A DNA stretch of 64,000 nt from Amorphochlora amoebiformis (Eukaryota; Cercozoa; Chlorarachniophyceae), in assembly GCA_054601695.1 (NCBI GenBank), contig BAAHQB010000195.1, forward strand, positions 1 through 64,000. Reading direction: 5' to 3'. The notes beneath the pieces were generated by a model. The model saw nothing but the letters and a program-made list of their open reading frames with translations, had not been told where the DNA came from and ran no database searches. The position numbers and the translations under genes are program-made. Shown one piece after another: positions 32,226-57,571 of this stretch; position 1 is the first letter of the stretch; each line of letters starts with the position of its first letter.

Positions 32226-33860
32226 ATGGCCGTCCGTCGAGGAGGGTCGCGCATGCCTCTACCGGTGTTGCTCGCCTTCGTCGAGTGGCTGGGTGCGAGA
32301 GACCACATATCGTATTGTCTTGCGTTTGTTAAGTTCGTGGAACTGGACCGAAAACATTCGAGGAAGCGAAAGCGGGGGCCTCGTCGTGATGAGAACTTTA
32401 CTCGTCTGAACTGGACAACACACGTCAATCGTATGGCTCCGGCGAAGTTTAGACGGAGATATAGAATGGATAGTGGTTGCTTCGATCGACTAGTTGATGC
32501 ACTTCGCGGTGATTTGGAACGATACACGTACGATGGCTGCCGTGGTGAACCAATATCAGCAGAGCTGCAGGTTGCGTTGACCCTTCGAATGCTTGCTGGA
32601 GTGTCGTATTTGGATTTGTCCACCATATTCAGAGTGCACGAGTCGGCGGTGTATAAGATATTCTGGAGGGTCGTGCAGGCAGTGTGCAACGAGTACAAGA
32701 TTGAGTTCCCTTTTGACAACAAGGTATGTACTACACACACATCTCGCTCTCTCTCTCTCTGTCTCTCTCGCTCTCTCTCTCATTCTGTCTCTTTCTCTCT
32801 TTCTATACACGACGCGTGTACATGCTCATGTGTGTGTGCAAATAACGCACAGGAGAGGCTGCGTCACATGGAAGCCGAGTTTAGGAGTAGATCGGAAATG
32901 GAGGCCATGCAAGGATGTGTTGGGTGCATAGATGGGCTACTCATAAAAATACGTGCTCCGACGAAAGCTGAATCTGCGTGTAGTAAGAGGTTCCACAGTC
33001 GCAAGAACTTCTTTGCAGTTAATGCTCAGGCAGTCTGTGATGTACATGGACGTTTCACTGTGTTTGAAGTCCGGGGTGGTGGGTCACAGTCTGATATCCA
33101 AGTCTGGAAAACGTTGGACATCCGCAGAGACCTGTTGGAGAAAAAGAGGATGCCTAGCGGGTTCTGGATAGCTGGTGACGCAGCATATCCATGTTCCGAT
33201 TGTGTAATCGGTCCATATTCAGACGTTGAAGAGCGAAACGACAGACGGAAAGACAATTTTAATTGGTCGCAAAGCCAACTCAGAATAAGTATTGAGATGG
33301 CTTTTGATAAGCTAGTCGGCCGATTCGGGATATTGTGGAAACCCATGCACATGAGTTACGACCGTGCCGCCATTGTCGCCATGGCGTGTGCTCAGCTTCA
33401 CAATGTTATAATAACATACGATCTGGATAAAGGTCAGCACTACAGTGACGCGAAAAAGAGAACGTCTGTCGAGCCTCCTTCACAGTTGGTTCGCACCACA
33501 TACGAAGAGATCGAATCGGACCGTCACGACGCGAGCTATAGGAGGAGACGGGCATGGAGAAGTAGCATGCGTGCTACGACCGCACCAAAACTGAACAAGC
33601 ACGGAGCACCCATTGAGCTGCTAAACGATGGCTGGTTCTACGCAGCAAGTCATCGAACGTGCGCGCTGCGAGAGTCATTAACCAATAGGGTAGCAGAACT
33701 AGGCGTGGTGCGGCCATTTGCAAGTAGTAGCGTCCTGCATGCTTCACGTCAACCTAATCTAGCTAATATTACGACAGTAACGATTGAATATCTGACTACA
33801 TGTACATATATCCACATATCACATATCTCACATACATCTAGTACATATATATATATCTAA
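32226..33860 (+). CDS. PIF/Harbinger DDE transposase (HARBI1-like nuclease)
   Basis: The frame is open from ATG 32226 to TAA 33858-33860. An in-frame 129-base intron (32724-32852, AAG|GTATGT to CGCACAG) removes a Ser-Leu-rich run, giving 501 residues. The catalytic acids are in place: D193 in GCVGCIDGLL, D275 in WIAGDAAYP and E314 in SIEMAFDKLVGRFG, followed by the family's LHN motif (AQLHNVII). The N-terminus (about residues 60-150) has the HTH-like region seen in Harbinger nucleases, ending in a VALTLRMLAGVSYLDLS stretch. The frame has no lesion. A domesticated HARBI1-type gene and a live transposase cannot be told apart from sequence alone. No partner Myb/SANT gene or clear terminal inverted repeats were found. 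The last about 25 codons run into TA-rich sequence and may not be real. Confidence 0.9.
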   Translation: MAVRRGGSRMPLPVLLAFVEWLGARDHISYCLAFVKFVELDRKHSRKRKRGPRRDENFTRLNWTTHVNRMAPAKFRRRYRMDSGCFDRLVDALRGDLERYTYDGCRGEPISAELQVALTLRMLAGVSYLDLSTIFRVHESAVYKIFWRVVQAVCNEYKIEFPFDNKVCTTHTSRSLSLCLSRSLSHSVSFSLSIHDACTCSCVCANNAQERLRHMEAEFRSRSEMEAMQGCVGCIDGLLIKIRAPTKAESACSKRFHSRKNFFAVNAQAVCDVHGRFTVFEVRGGGSQSDIQVWKTLDIRRDLLEKKRMPSGFWIAGDAAYPCSDCVIGPYSDVEERNDRRKDNFNWSQSQLRISIEMAFDKLVGRFGILWKPMHMSYDRAAIVAMACAQLHNVIITYDLDKGQHYSDAKKRTSVEPPSQLVRTTYEEIESDRHDASYRRRRAWRSSMRATTAPKLNKHGAPIELLNDGWFYAASHRTCALRESLTNRVAELGVVRPFASSSVLHASRQPNLANITTVTIEYLTTCTYIHISHISHTSSTYIYI

Positions 33861-33976
33861 TATATATATATACATGTATATATATACATATATATATATA
33901 TATATCTAGTATATATACAGTAGATATCTCTAGTATCTACTAGATATATATAACACTAGGGTATATATCTAGATGT

Positions 33977-34008
<32 letters not shown>

Positions 34009-34471
34009 ATCTAGATAATATATACATATATATATACTAGTAGATATATATGTATATATATATTATATGTCATTATATATGTATACGTACGACATATGCA
34101 TATGTACTAGATACATCCCAGTCTGATTCCCAGATATATCTAGTACTAGAGTATAACTAGTTAGATCTAGCATATATACATATGTCAGATGTATATATAC
34201 ATAATATCATATATGTACTAGATCTAGAATCATCTAGTATATATAGTATCTAGAGTATATATATCTAGTATATATAAAATATATATACTATACTAGACTA
34301 GAGTAGAGATAGTCGAGAACAGAATGAACCTAGAGAACGTAACTAGGTAATCTTGGTAATCATAGTAGACGGTGCTGGGTCGATATCTACAATCTCCAGA
34401 AATTAGACAGAATATAGTAGATAACATCCAGAATATGACCAACCAGCTAGACCAGCCGGACTAGATCTAGA
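33861..34471. other. AT-rich stretch dense in CTAG
   Basis: Between the convergent 3' ends of the transposase and the SGNH gene, TA tracts alternate with CTAG, TCTAGTA and GATCTAG words. No exon or known repeat is seen. Confidence 0.6.
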
Positions 34472-42113
<7,642 letters not shown>

Positions 42114-42863
42114 TTAGCTTCTGTAATACACAAGTGCGTGCAAAATCGGGCGTCAGAACTACGCATTGTTAAAGCTTTCGAAAATCGAATATCTATCGGA
42201 TCTGGGTCCACAACAGAAAGAGAAAAAGTGAAATGAAGTAGAATCTCATCGGAAGGACAGGGTAGTGGTATCCATATCCATATATGTAACCCGAAACCTT
42301 AAAACTATCAAGGAATCCCCTTCTACAACCCCGGCGAGTATGTGTGCGAATCGGAGTGTGATAACGTCGAAATCCCAACAACCCTCTTCCAAACTCCAAA
42401 ATTAATTTTCCAGGCTTCCGTGGATTCCGAGCCACGAGTTTATCGTGGATTCCGTGGACTCCGTAAACGGAGGATGTTGCTTTCTGTCCTCAAAATCGAT
42501 CTCCAGGGTCCTATCCTAAGATGTGCGGTGATGTAGTCCCATTGCGCTGCACCATTTTGAACAAACGGATAGCACTTGAGATGGTGGATGGTATCAAGAG
42601 ATCACATTTCGTCCGCGAGTGCAATCCAGATGTTCATCCAAAACATTCGATATGGACTCCGGGTCCATCCCATAGGCGTCGCGAAAACGACGAGAATTTA
42701 TTCGTCCAAGGCGCCCGGCTTATTCCATGACGGACACGTTCTTTGTTTTCAGGACAACCCAATTTTATCTCAACTCTCATGGATTCCGTGGATTCCGTGG
42801 ATCCCGTGGATGATTTGATGAATATCCAAGACGCGTCCACGTAGACCGGCATTCCGCGCATCA
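42114..42863. promoter_or_regulatory. 750-bp divergent intergenic region
   Basis: It separates the start of the SGNH gene (-) from the start of the GILT gene (+), so both promoters should be here. It contains two GGATTCCGTGGA-type repeat clusters (42415-42460 and 42778-42812). There is no clear TATA box. Open frames in it are short and unsupported. Confidence 0.5.
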
Positions 42864-43611
42864 ATGATACCCACCGTAGGGATTGCGACTATTCTGTTTG
42901 CCCTGACATGTGGCGCGGTGGCGTCGAAGGTGAGCGTCAAGGCCTGCACCGAGGCCTTCTGACCGGGCTGCCAAGGTGTATTCATACACAACATCGATTC
43001 TCGAACCATCACTGGCGAATCTCCCGGAGTATTCTAATTGTTTCTGCTTTTCCCGCCAGAGTTCGTGACTGGGCCGCTGCACGAGTAATGCGTAGTCTGA
43101 TCTGCAGTCTTTGCCTTCCTTTACATATTTTCTCAGATAAACCCAGCCCTTGGAATGGTTTGTCATAATTGGACATCACCGTTTGTAATAAATTGCTATC
43201 AGAGCTTGGAACTTTGAGGATTGGAACACCATTGTCAACCTCACCATGGTGCCGTTCGGAAATGCTGAGATATCGCCCTCTGGGGAGGTCACTTGCCAGG
43301 TGTTTGGTCACACATGTGACATGCACTCGTATGCACTGGCATGGACTGATTTGTGTGATCAATTTCTAGCACGGAAAACCCGAGTGTGAGGGAAATCGCT
43401 GGGAGCAGGTACACGTAAATGTCGTACACCGCACACAACACATGCGCATGTGCTAATGAGAAATGAGTCTCTGCGTGGTTCAGTGCGCGATCGCCCACTA
43501 CCCGGATCCTATCGAGCACCTTCCGTTCTACTACTGCATGGAGAATGAGGGTGAGCGAATGCTTTCTAAGGTCACCATTCTTCAACTCACTGGGCTCAAA
43601 ATGGCCTTCTA

Positions 43612-43658
<47 letters not shown>

Positions 43659-43772
43659 AATATATATATATATATATAAATATATATATATATAATATTA
43701 TGTAATATAGCCCATACGTGCAAATTTTTGCTTTTATACAATTTCACCAACTGGAGGTTCATCATCATAACC

Positions 43773-43830
<58 letters not shown>

Positions 43831-43848
43831 TTATAATGTTATATGTAT

Positions 43849-43907
<59 letters not shown>

Positions 43908-43908
43908 T

Positions 43909-43969
<61 letters not shown>

Positions 43970-43995
43970 GATATATATGTATATTTATATATGTA

Positions 43996-44026
<31 letters not shown>

Positions 44027-45280
44027 GTATGTATGTATATAATATATATATATATGTATATATACCTATATATATTCATAATATAATATAATACACACAT
44101 GTACATAAAAATGCTTATATACATATGGACAGAGATATGAAAATGGTGGTGTAGTATGTCTTTGTTTGGTGCGCAGGTAAAGCACTGCGCGTCGCAGGCA
44201 AATTTGGATTACGACGTGCTGAAAAAGTGCTACCACTCTCCCGAGAGTCAATCTCTGCAAAAGAAGGTCAAGCACTGTGGGGTGTTTAATATAGGGTTGT
44301 CGCTAGTGTTGAGCGGGTGTTCGGGTTGTGATGTATGATGTATGGTTGCATATTCCAAAATTAGGCGGCTGCGATGACTCCCGCCGACCACCAGTAATTA
44401 TAACCACGCACACAATGATTCTGTGGTGTAAACTAGTGGTGAATTCAGGTATGTCCCGTGGGTGTTGGTTAACGGAAAACTCAGCCCCTCAGACGGCGAC
44501 AACATTCTCCAGGAGGTCGACCATGGCATACACATTTGATACATATGCATACGTACGTACAACATCCTCAAGGAGGTCGACCATGGCATACACATTAGAT
44601 ACATACGCATACGTACAGTCCTCAAGATGACAAATACATACGCATACGTTCGATATACATTCGATATACGTTCGATGCATACAACACCGCAAAGACAACT
44701 TGCCACGAACCAGTCGTGTATGCTTCGCAAGAAATACGCACCGAGGATCGACTTACGACTAACTACTTTCGCTATGCATGCGTTCATCTCAGGTCTGCGA
44801 GGCGTACAATGGCAACAAGCCCAAAGGTGAGCTGAGTCAACCCGATTAATCTGGATGGATAATCATACCTCATCGATATTATCCAGACACTCATCAACAA
44901 ACACAACAAAATACAAAATAGAAAACATAAAATGCGAAACACGAAATAGCAAATAAAAGACACAAAATGTGAAACACAAACACAAAATACTAAATACTAA
45001 ACACAAAATGCGGAACACAAACACAGAATGCGAAGCACAAAACACAAAATGCGAAACACAAAACACAAAATGCGAAACACATCTTCGGACCACACCAACA
45101 GGTGAGATCTAGAATGTGAAACTAGCATCAAGGTATCGATACACATGTTGTACCCTACATAAGCGAATTTTTGTATCAGCTTGCCAGCAGCTTGCGATGG
45201 AGAGGAACTCGAAGCGCTGCGTTGTAGGGGCCGGGGGAAGGTCAAGGGAAGCAGGCAAGTTCAAACCCAGCGAGCTGTAA
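42864..45280 (+). CDS. GILT-family thiol reductase with in-frame TGA at the active site
   Basis: Exons: 42864-42975, 43060-43084, 43203-43299, 43370-43408, 43484-43570, 44177-44266, 44365-44393, 44449-44515, 44793-44826, 45180-45280. All ten join in phase to 226 codons before TAA 45278-45280. Residues 1-22 form a signal peptide ([14 protein letters not shown]). The family signature CQHGxxECxxNxxxxC is present as [16 protein letters not shown] across three exons. [36 protein letters not shown] and the C-terminal KPKAC are also typical. GILT enzymes reduce disulfides in lysosome-like compartments with a CXXC pair. Here codon 33 is TGA (42960-42962), giving TEAF-TGA-PGCQEF: the first active-site cysteine is a selenocysteine or stop codon. 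An alternative GT donor at 42930 would skip it but would lose the active site. Confidence 0.85.
42960..42962 (+). other. In-frame TGA replacing the first Cys of CXXC (candidate Sec codon)
   Basis: The codon falls exactly where GILT proteins have the nucleophilic cysteine, followed by PGC and Q. All downstream exons are intact. I see no clear SECIS element in about 300 bases after the stop at 45280, so recoding is unproven. Confidence 0.55.
44516..44635. repeat. Partial copy of GILT exon 8 end and donor
   Basis: ACAACATTCTCCAGGAGGTCGACCATGGCATACACAT at 44500 recurs at 44558 as ACAACATCCTCAAGGAGGTCGACC. Both contain the exon end plus its GT donor, and each is followed by GATACATA(T/C)GCATACGTA. 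Confidence 0.9.
44880..45085. repeat. AAACACAAAATGCG array in the last GILT intron
   Basis: Units of 11-16 bases with CACAAAATGCGAAACACA. The minus frames read as Phe-Cys-Val repeats and are not genes. Confidence 0.9.
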
Positions 45281-45347
45281 ATCCAACATCAATGGTACAA
45301 ATCTAATGTTTAACCATGTAGTTGTATAGTTTTCTTTCAATCGATAT

Positions 45348-45387
<40 letters not shown>

Positions 45388-45436
45388 CACACATATATAT
45401 TATATATATATATATGTGTGTGTGTATGTATATATG

Positions 45437-45602
45437 TTGTACCAACACGGAGAATATCGTATCCGGATATCGTATTATGAATGTGCGTATCACATTATCG
45501 ATAAATGTTGTACCAACACGGAGAATATAGTATAAAATATGTATATACATACAATATATATATATATATATCTATATATATATGTAATATATGTATATGT
45601 GT

Positions 45603-45651
<49 letters not shown>

Positions 45652-45653
45652 TT

Positions 45654-45693
<40 letters not shown>

Positions 45694-45728
45694 TTTGTGT
45701 AAATATACATATATATTTCTGAACTGAA

Positions 45729-45782
<54 letters not shown>

Positions 45783-45957
45783 TTGTATATGCATACACAC
45801 ACATTCACATCTTTAGATAATATGATTTACACATACACATAGATTCAATTTTTCAGTACGATTTTCTCCATGTTGGTACAATATATGTAAATAGTGTGAT
45901 ATACATATACATATAGTAGATATGTACGATATCCAGATGCGATATCCTCCGTGTTGG
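45437..45957. repeat. Nested inverted repeats around a TA-rich core
   Basis: TTGTACCAACACGGAGAATAT at 45437 and again at 45508 is matched in inverted form at about 45866-45883 and 45927-45957 (TCCTCCGTGTTGG). The core is TA microsatellite. It resembles a foldback element inserted after the GILT gene. Confidence 0.7.
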
Positions 45958-45958
45958 A

Positions 45959-46102
45959 GAGGATGCGAATGCTACAGGATGACGGGCGAGAGCTGAAAGC
46001 TACATATGTAGATGGCTCCCGCCCTGACAATATTGATAATTGCGTACCCCGGGTCTATGTACATGATCGCCCATTCTTGTTTAGATCTAGACCAGGTCTT
46101 GC
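45959..46102 (+). CDS. Unassigned possible exon
   Basis: Open frame beginning after GTTGGAG with RMRMLQDDGRELKAT and ending before GTCTTGC. Composition is exon-like and charged, but I cannot connect it to other exons or to a family. It abuts the inverted-repeat element, so it may belong to that element. Confidence 0.25.
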
Positions 46103-47640
<1,538 letters not shown>

Positions 47641-48056
47641 GTGGATGAGGAAATTGAAATATGAGTAACATGTTACACCTCCGATTGTCGCTCGGATATT
47701 CTCGATATTCCGGCTAGAGCATTCTGATCCGAGTCTTGCTGAGCCTTCGCTTAGCGGCTTGCTGAAGCTGATAGTTGTACCCTCGTTGAATTGTTGTCGA
47801 TACGTCCAGGATGTAGGAGTGAGCAAGGGGCAAGGGTGCACACGAAAAGCGCAAGCGACACTCTGTCGTGCTCAGCACACGCCATCCGAAAGGGTTCGTA
47901 GGCATGGACCTGTCACCCGAAATGGACGGAATCACGTTTTTTTTTAGCCGATTTCGCTTAAAATAGTCCACCAAAGGAGAGCCGGAGGGGTATTTAGGGT
48001 TCGACGGTTTGGGGGTCAACTCGCAGTGCCTCGCACCAGCGCAGAGCAGTCCACAA
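47641..48056. other. Upstream region of the next gene
   Basis: Unique sequence of normal composition before ATG 48057. A minus-strand frame of 180 codons crosses it (48256-47714) but overlaps well-spliced plus exons, so I treat it as antisense chance. No promoter element is clear. Confidence 0.4.
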
Positions 48057-48703
48057 ATGCCTAGAAACAGTTCCTTATGGGCGCCCGAGGAGCAGGTAGG
48101 CTGATATTCGCACAAGATTGCTGCAAGGCGAGGAGAAAGATTCTCAATCTTATCTGACATTTGCAGGGAGCTACATACCCCAAAAAGCTTTCGAACCTCC
48201 TGGACACAGCAAAATCGGAAAACAACCGAGTCAAACGTTATCAAACTGATCACCAAAACTCAAGACCACGCAAAAAACTCAAGGTGAGATTCATCATCGA
48301 AGTCGTTGGATTTATGTGGTTATAAATCCTTTAGAGAATGCTGTGCTGACTTGTTTTCACCGTCGCCTGTCCAGACGAAGGAAACGAGAAACTTTGCATT
48401 TCCGTCTTTACGACTGAACACGGAATTGTTCTCCTTTTCCGAGGGAGAGGGCCACTACACCGGCAACCGTCTTGATGTCATGATCAAGGACTACCATGGA
48501 AGGACGCTTACAGCCACGTTTCGCGGTATCTACCGCTTGGATCCACCGGCGCAGTCGAATGAAGTCAAGGTACGATATCCGCTTCTACTTGTTTGAGAAT
48601 GCCCTCTGATGTCTCTAAATTCCCCTCAATCTGTTAACAGCTCGAATCTCGCCACTTCAGTAATAACGTCAAAGTGTCCATTTATGTGCATGAGGTTCGA
48701 TAG
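48057..48703 (+). CDS. Unrecognised small protein, four exons, complete
   Basis: Exons 48057-48095, 48167-48283, 48375-48569 and 48641-48703 are bounded by CAG|GTAGGC, TTGCAG..AAG|GTGAGA, GTCCAG..AAG|GTACGA and TTAACAG. All introns are phase 0. The protein has 137 residues, from ATG to TAG 48701-48703. Residues 14-52 are basic and end in RPRKKLK, which could be a nuclear signal. Residues 53-137 look like a compact beta-rich domain (FSFSEGEGHYTGNRLDV; TATFRGIYRLD; VKVSIYVHEV). The introns are short and free of satellites, unlike neighbouring genes. I do not recognise the family. Confidence 0.7.
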
Positions 48704-49010
48704 ACCGAGAGATGGGAGCGAGAGATCGAAAAGACTTTTCAACTAAATTTCGGAGAGTTTATTTCACGCCGCTGTCACCTCCCTTTCCATGCGGAAAAGC
48801 GAGCAATATGAATACTGTGTGTGATGTTGTTTGTCAGAGGAACGGTGTTCAGTACCTTGTCGAAACCAAAAACAAGATCCGAGTCCTGACTGAGAATGCC
48901 AGACCAATGTAACATATACGTACGTGTAAATAAGACATATCATCATTAGTCATGACTGAGAATGTCAAATGTAACATATACGTACGTGTACATGGACATA
49001 TCATTGTTAT
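48704..49010 (+). other. 3' flank with a direct repeat
   Basis: An open frame (48712-48912) follows the stop codon and may be 3' UTR or an alternative exon. GACTGAGAATG(T)C and ATGTAACATATACGTACGTGTA are each present twice (48887-48930 and 48954-48990). Confidence 0.4.
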
Positions 49011-50265
<1,255 letters not shown>

Positions 50266-50547
50266 GAAAACGAAATTATTAACTACCTACATAGACTAGC
50301 CACACCAAGTTTGTATCTTGACAAGTTATATATATGCATTACCCTCGTCAACTAGCTGCATTAACTCACATCCAGTATCATGCTTTACCAATCCCATTAC
50401 GTTCACTTACGTTCATATTCTGGATATATGAGATATTAAGGTTCATATTCTGGATATATGAGATATTAAGTGTCAGATAACAGGTTGTGTTTGCCAGTAT
50501 GAATGTAGTGTACGAGTGTATTTGAAGTGTGACTATATGTGTCGCAG

Positions 50548-53802
<3,255 letters not shown>

Positions 53803-53829
53803 GTGTAGTTAGTATAAAATATCAAAACA

Positions 53830-54204
53830 TATGTTTTCATATATATATATATATAAATATATATATATATATTTATATATATATATATATAAATATATAT
53901 ATATATATTTATATATATATATATACATATGTGTGTGTGTGTGTATTTAGGTTTGTCAATACAGATATATTCTTTTTATTTGTACATATACAAATGCTTT
54001 GTCCATGTTTAGACATGTGTAAATATAAATACACTACTTTAATTAAACACACATATTTATATTTACATGTGTACATATATTTGTATGTAAGATTTATTCA
54101 CATGTAAATATATACATTATATATATATATATATACATATATGTTACGTATGCATATATATATATATATATATATTACAATATATACGTATATATTTACA
54201 TACA

Positions 54205-54281
<77 letters not shown>

Positions 54282-54340
54282 ATATATATATATATATATC
54301 TTTACATAATAGATTTATATTATACCTGTGTATCATCATC
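53830..54340. repeat. TA-rich intergenic sequence
   Basis: TA tracts at 53838-53930, 54115-54140 and 54205-54300, with AT-rich spacers. No gene is seen. Confidence 0.9.
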
Positions 54341-54372
54341 CCAAACACATGTTTTCAAACATCTGGCAGGTG

Positions 54373-54717
54373 ATGAGTAACCTCAACTTCAATCCAAACC
54401 GAAACGTAACGCAAAACGTAAGCCGAAACGTAAGTCAAAACCTAAGTCAAAACGAAACTCGAAACGCAAGTCGAAACGCAAGCCGACACGTAAGCCAACT
54501 GAGGCTCCAACTTCAGCCCCCACTTGAGCCCGCACATCAGCCCCCTGATGAACCCAACCAATCCCAAGCCCAAACTGGAAGCCAAACGCAAACCCAAACC
54601 CAAACTCAAACCCAATCCCAAACCCAATCCGCCCTCAACCCTAGCCAAGAGGGAGGGCGCGGAGACCGCCGACCTGAAAGTATACTTGAGATTCTCGGAC
54701 GTTCCAATCCCGTCTAG
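54373..54717 (+). CDS. Repetitive open frame of uncertain status
   Basis: ATG 54373 follows a CTGGCAG acceptor-like site. The frame has Asn-Val-Ser-Arg/Gln-type repeats (12-base units CGAAACGTAAGC) and then Gln-Thr repeats (CAAACCCAAACC). Other frames are open too, so the repeats alone explain much of the length. The non-repetitive end (about 54650-54717) has normal codon use. It could be one exon of a gene. Confidence 0.3.
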   Translation: MSNLNFNPNRNVTQNVSRNVSQNLSQNETRNASRNASRHVSQLRLQLQPPLEPAHQPPDEPNQSQAQTGSQTQTQTQTQTQSQTQSALNPSQEGGRGDRRPESILEILGRSNPV

Positions 54718-54719
54718 TA

Positions 54720-55159
54720 GGATCCCTCGAAACGGCTCGCCTTTCTTTCGCAATTTTTTCTTCTCTTTTGTTCTTTTCGCTCTTTTTTGTTCTGTTTGCT
54801 GAGCTCTGCTTGCCTGTTCGTGTTTTCTCGTGTCCCCCCATACTCAAACTTTCAACATGTCGTAGTGTCGGATTCTACTTTTCATTCTTTTTTCAACGAT
54901 TTGTGTCGGTCAGTTTTTCAGGTATTTTGTCATGTTTTGAGACCTGAGAGAGGAGTTTGGGGGGATACATTTTACGTCATCAAAAAAATGCATTACAAGA
55001 TAATGTACAATAAATATAAGTTATGTACATATACATATGCATACACAATATATGTATGGAATACATAACGTAGATTAATGTACCCTTTTTTTTTTATTAT
55101 ATATATATATATATATATATATGCCACAGCATGTATAATACAGATATATATATATATAG

Positions 55160-55190
<31 letters not shown>

Positions 55191-55350
55191 CTGCATAAAT
55201 ACGTGTACATAATATATGTACACATCCAATACGAAGAGAATGTGCATCATTCTTGAAAATTCTCGTATCGTCCTTGAAAATTCTCGTATTATTATTTAAA
55301 CATCGATCCCGTCACCAAAATATCCATAAAAGAGCAAATAACAAACGCTA
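54720..55350. other. Intergenic gap
   Basis: T-rich unique sequence (54740-54950) and TA tracts (55098-55190), with a tandem TTGAAAATTCTCGTAT duplicate at 55253-55290. No exon is supported. Confidence 0.5.
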
Positions 55351-55352
55351 CG

Positions 55353-56055
55353 ATGTCTAACGGACCAAATAGCAATTTAGCAAATGAATTGATGTCTAAC
55401 GGACCAGTAAGGTCTCCTTCGCTCCCACCGGGAGTCATATATATTTTTCCTTCTCAATCGCAAAAGAATAATTTTGTCTTGAAGTTGTTCTTGTACTGGT
55501 GAGTACTGTTTTTTGTCACCCGCCATTTTACACCCCTTTTTGGTTTGTTCTTTTGAAATGTAAGTTTGTCATATTCTCGGTCAGTAATAAATCGAATTTC
55601 AACATTTCTTGGTTTTTCTTTTTTATGTTTTGTACTCTGGCGTTGTATTAAGAGTAAGATAAAAAAAAGACTAAGATAAGAAAAAGAGGTGGGACTGTGC
55701 AGAAAGGTTTACATTTTCAAGTCCCCGTAAGTAAGTTTATGTACAGAGATTAGCTAGATTAGGTACCTGTACAGACATTTGGTACCAATACTGAACTAAT
55801 TGGATTATTTCATTATGGTTCAACTTGGTAAGAATACATTAGAGGTCAGAGATTGTGATTTGTTCACAGAAGCTTGTCAGAAGCCTTAAGTTTCGTGTGG
55901 CGTTTGATCCATTCATAGCGAACTAGTAGAGCTTTGTTTTAAGCATTGCAAGGTCTCATTGCCTCAAGAGATATATTTAATCATGGTCAACCGTATCACT
56001 TTAAATGAAATTTACTACCGTTTGCCAGACGGTAAGTGTGTTATAAATATATACA

Positions 56056-56107
<52 letters not shown>

Positions 56108-56239
56108 TTTTGGGCACCATAGTACAATTATATATAGGCATTGTCACAACTTTGTACCGGGTATATATATATTATTATCTATACAATTGAAGTTCACTAC
56201 ATTCGTATGCCGTGATAACTTGATACAAGTAGAGTGGAA

Positions 56240-56240
<1 letters not shown>
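55353..56240 (+). CDS. Partial unrecognised gene, exons with one unresolved join
   Basis: Exon 55353-55498 starts with ATG in a tandem MSNGP duplication (two in-frame copies, 39 bases apart) and ends at a strong donor TG|GTGAGT in phase 2. Exons 55953-56031, 56123-56160 and 56193-about 56240 join each other in phase (1, 0): YRLPD-V-QLYIGIVTTLYR-FTTFVCRDNLIQVEW. The join between the first and second exon is out of phase, so a small exon is missing or there are two genes. Function is not recognised; the 3' end is not found. Confidence 0.45.
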
Positions 56241-56289
<49 letters not shown>

Positions 56290-56296
<7 letters not shown>

Positions 56297-56620
56297 AGAT
56301 ATGTATATCTAGATATATGTGTGTGTGCACTCTCTAAGATATACTAGGTTAATATACTTAGTGATAACATTCTTCGGTATACCACTGCCATAATACCAGT
56401 ACGTATACTAGTACGGTATAATATTTACGTACGTACGTACCTCGTGTACGTACGTACATCTAGTACATCTAGTAGCTTGAATCTAGAGAATAGGTATTCG
56501 TCGTGTAGAACGTATTAGATGTAGCATGTACACGTACGTACGTACGTCCATGTGGTATCATATTATTCATATATCTAGTATATAGTGATGATCATATATG
56601 ATATTCTTTAGTTATTAACT
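56290..56620. other. CTAG- and GTAC-rich stretch
   Basis: Runs of ACGTACGTACGTAC (56425-56455, 56530-56545) and TCTAGATAT or ATCTAGTA words. There are many short palindromes and no gene. Confidence 0.6.
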
Positions 56621-56701
56621 CCGGTTCCAAACCTAACAATAACAAATTGCAACTACATCTATCTATCCATACCGGTACGCCTACTTGACCTACCTATAGG
56701 C

Positions 56702-57571
<870 letters not shown>

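Noticed and set aside
45281-45540. SECIS-like hairpins (45288-45318 and 45476-45508)
   Set aside because: Stems are 5-6 bp and lack the paired TGA/GA core and apical adenines expected of a SECIS.
47714-48256. 180-codon minus-strand frame
   Set aside because: It overlaps two plus exons with good splice sites and matching phase, has no family match and no splice signals of its own. Not fully excluded.
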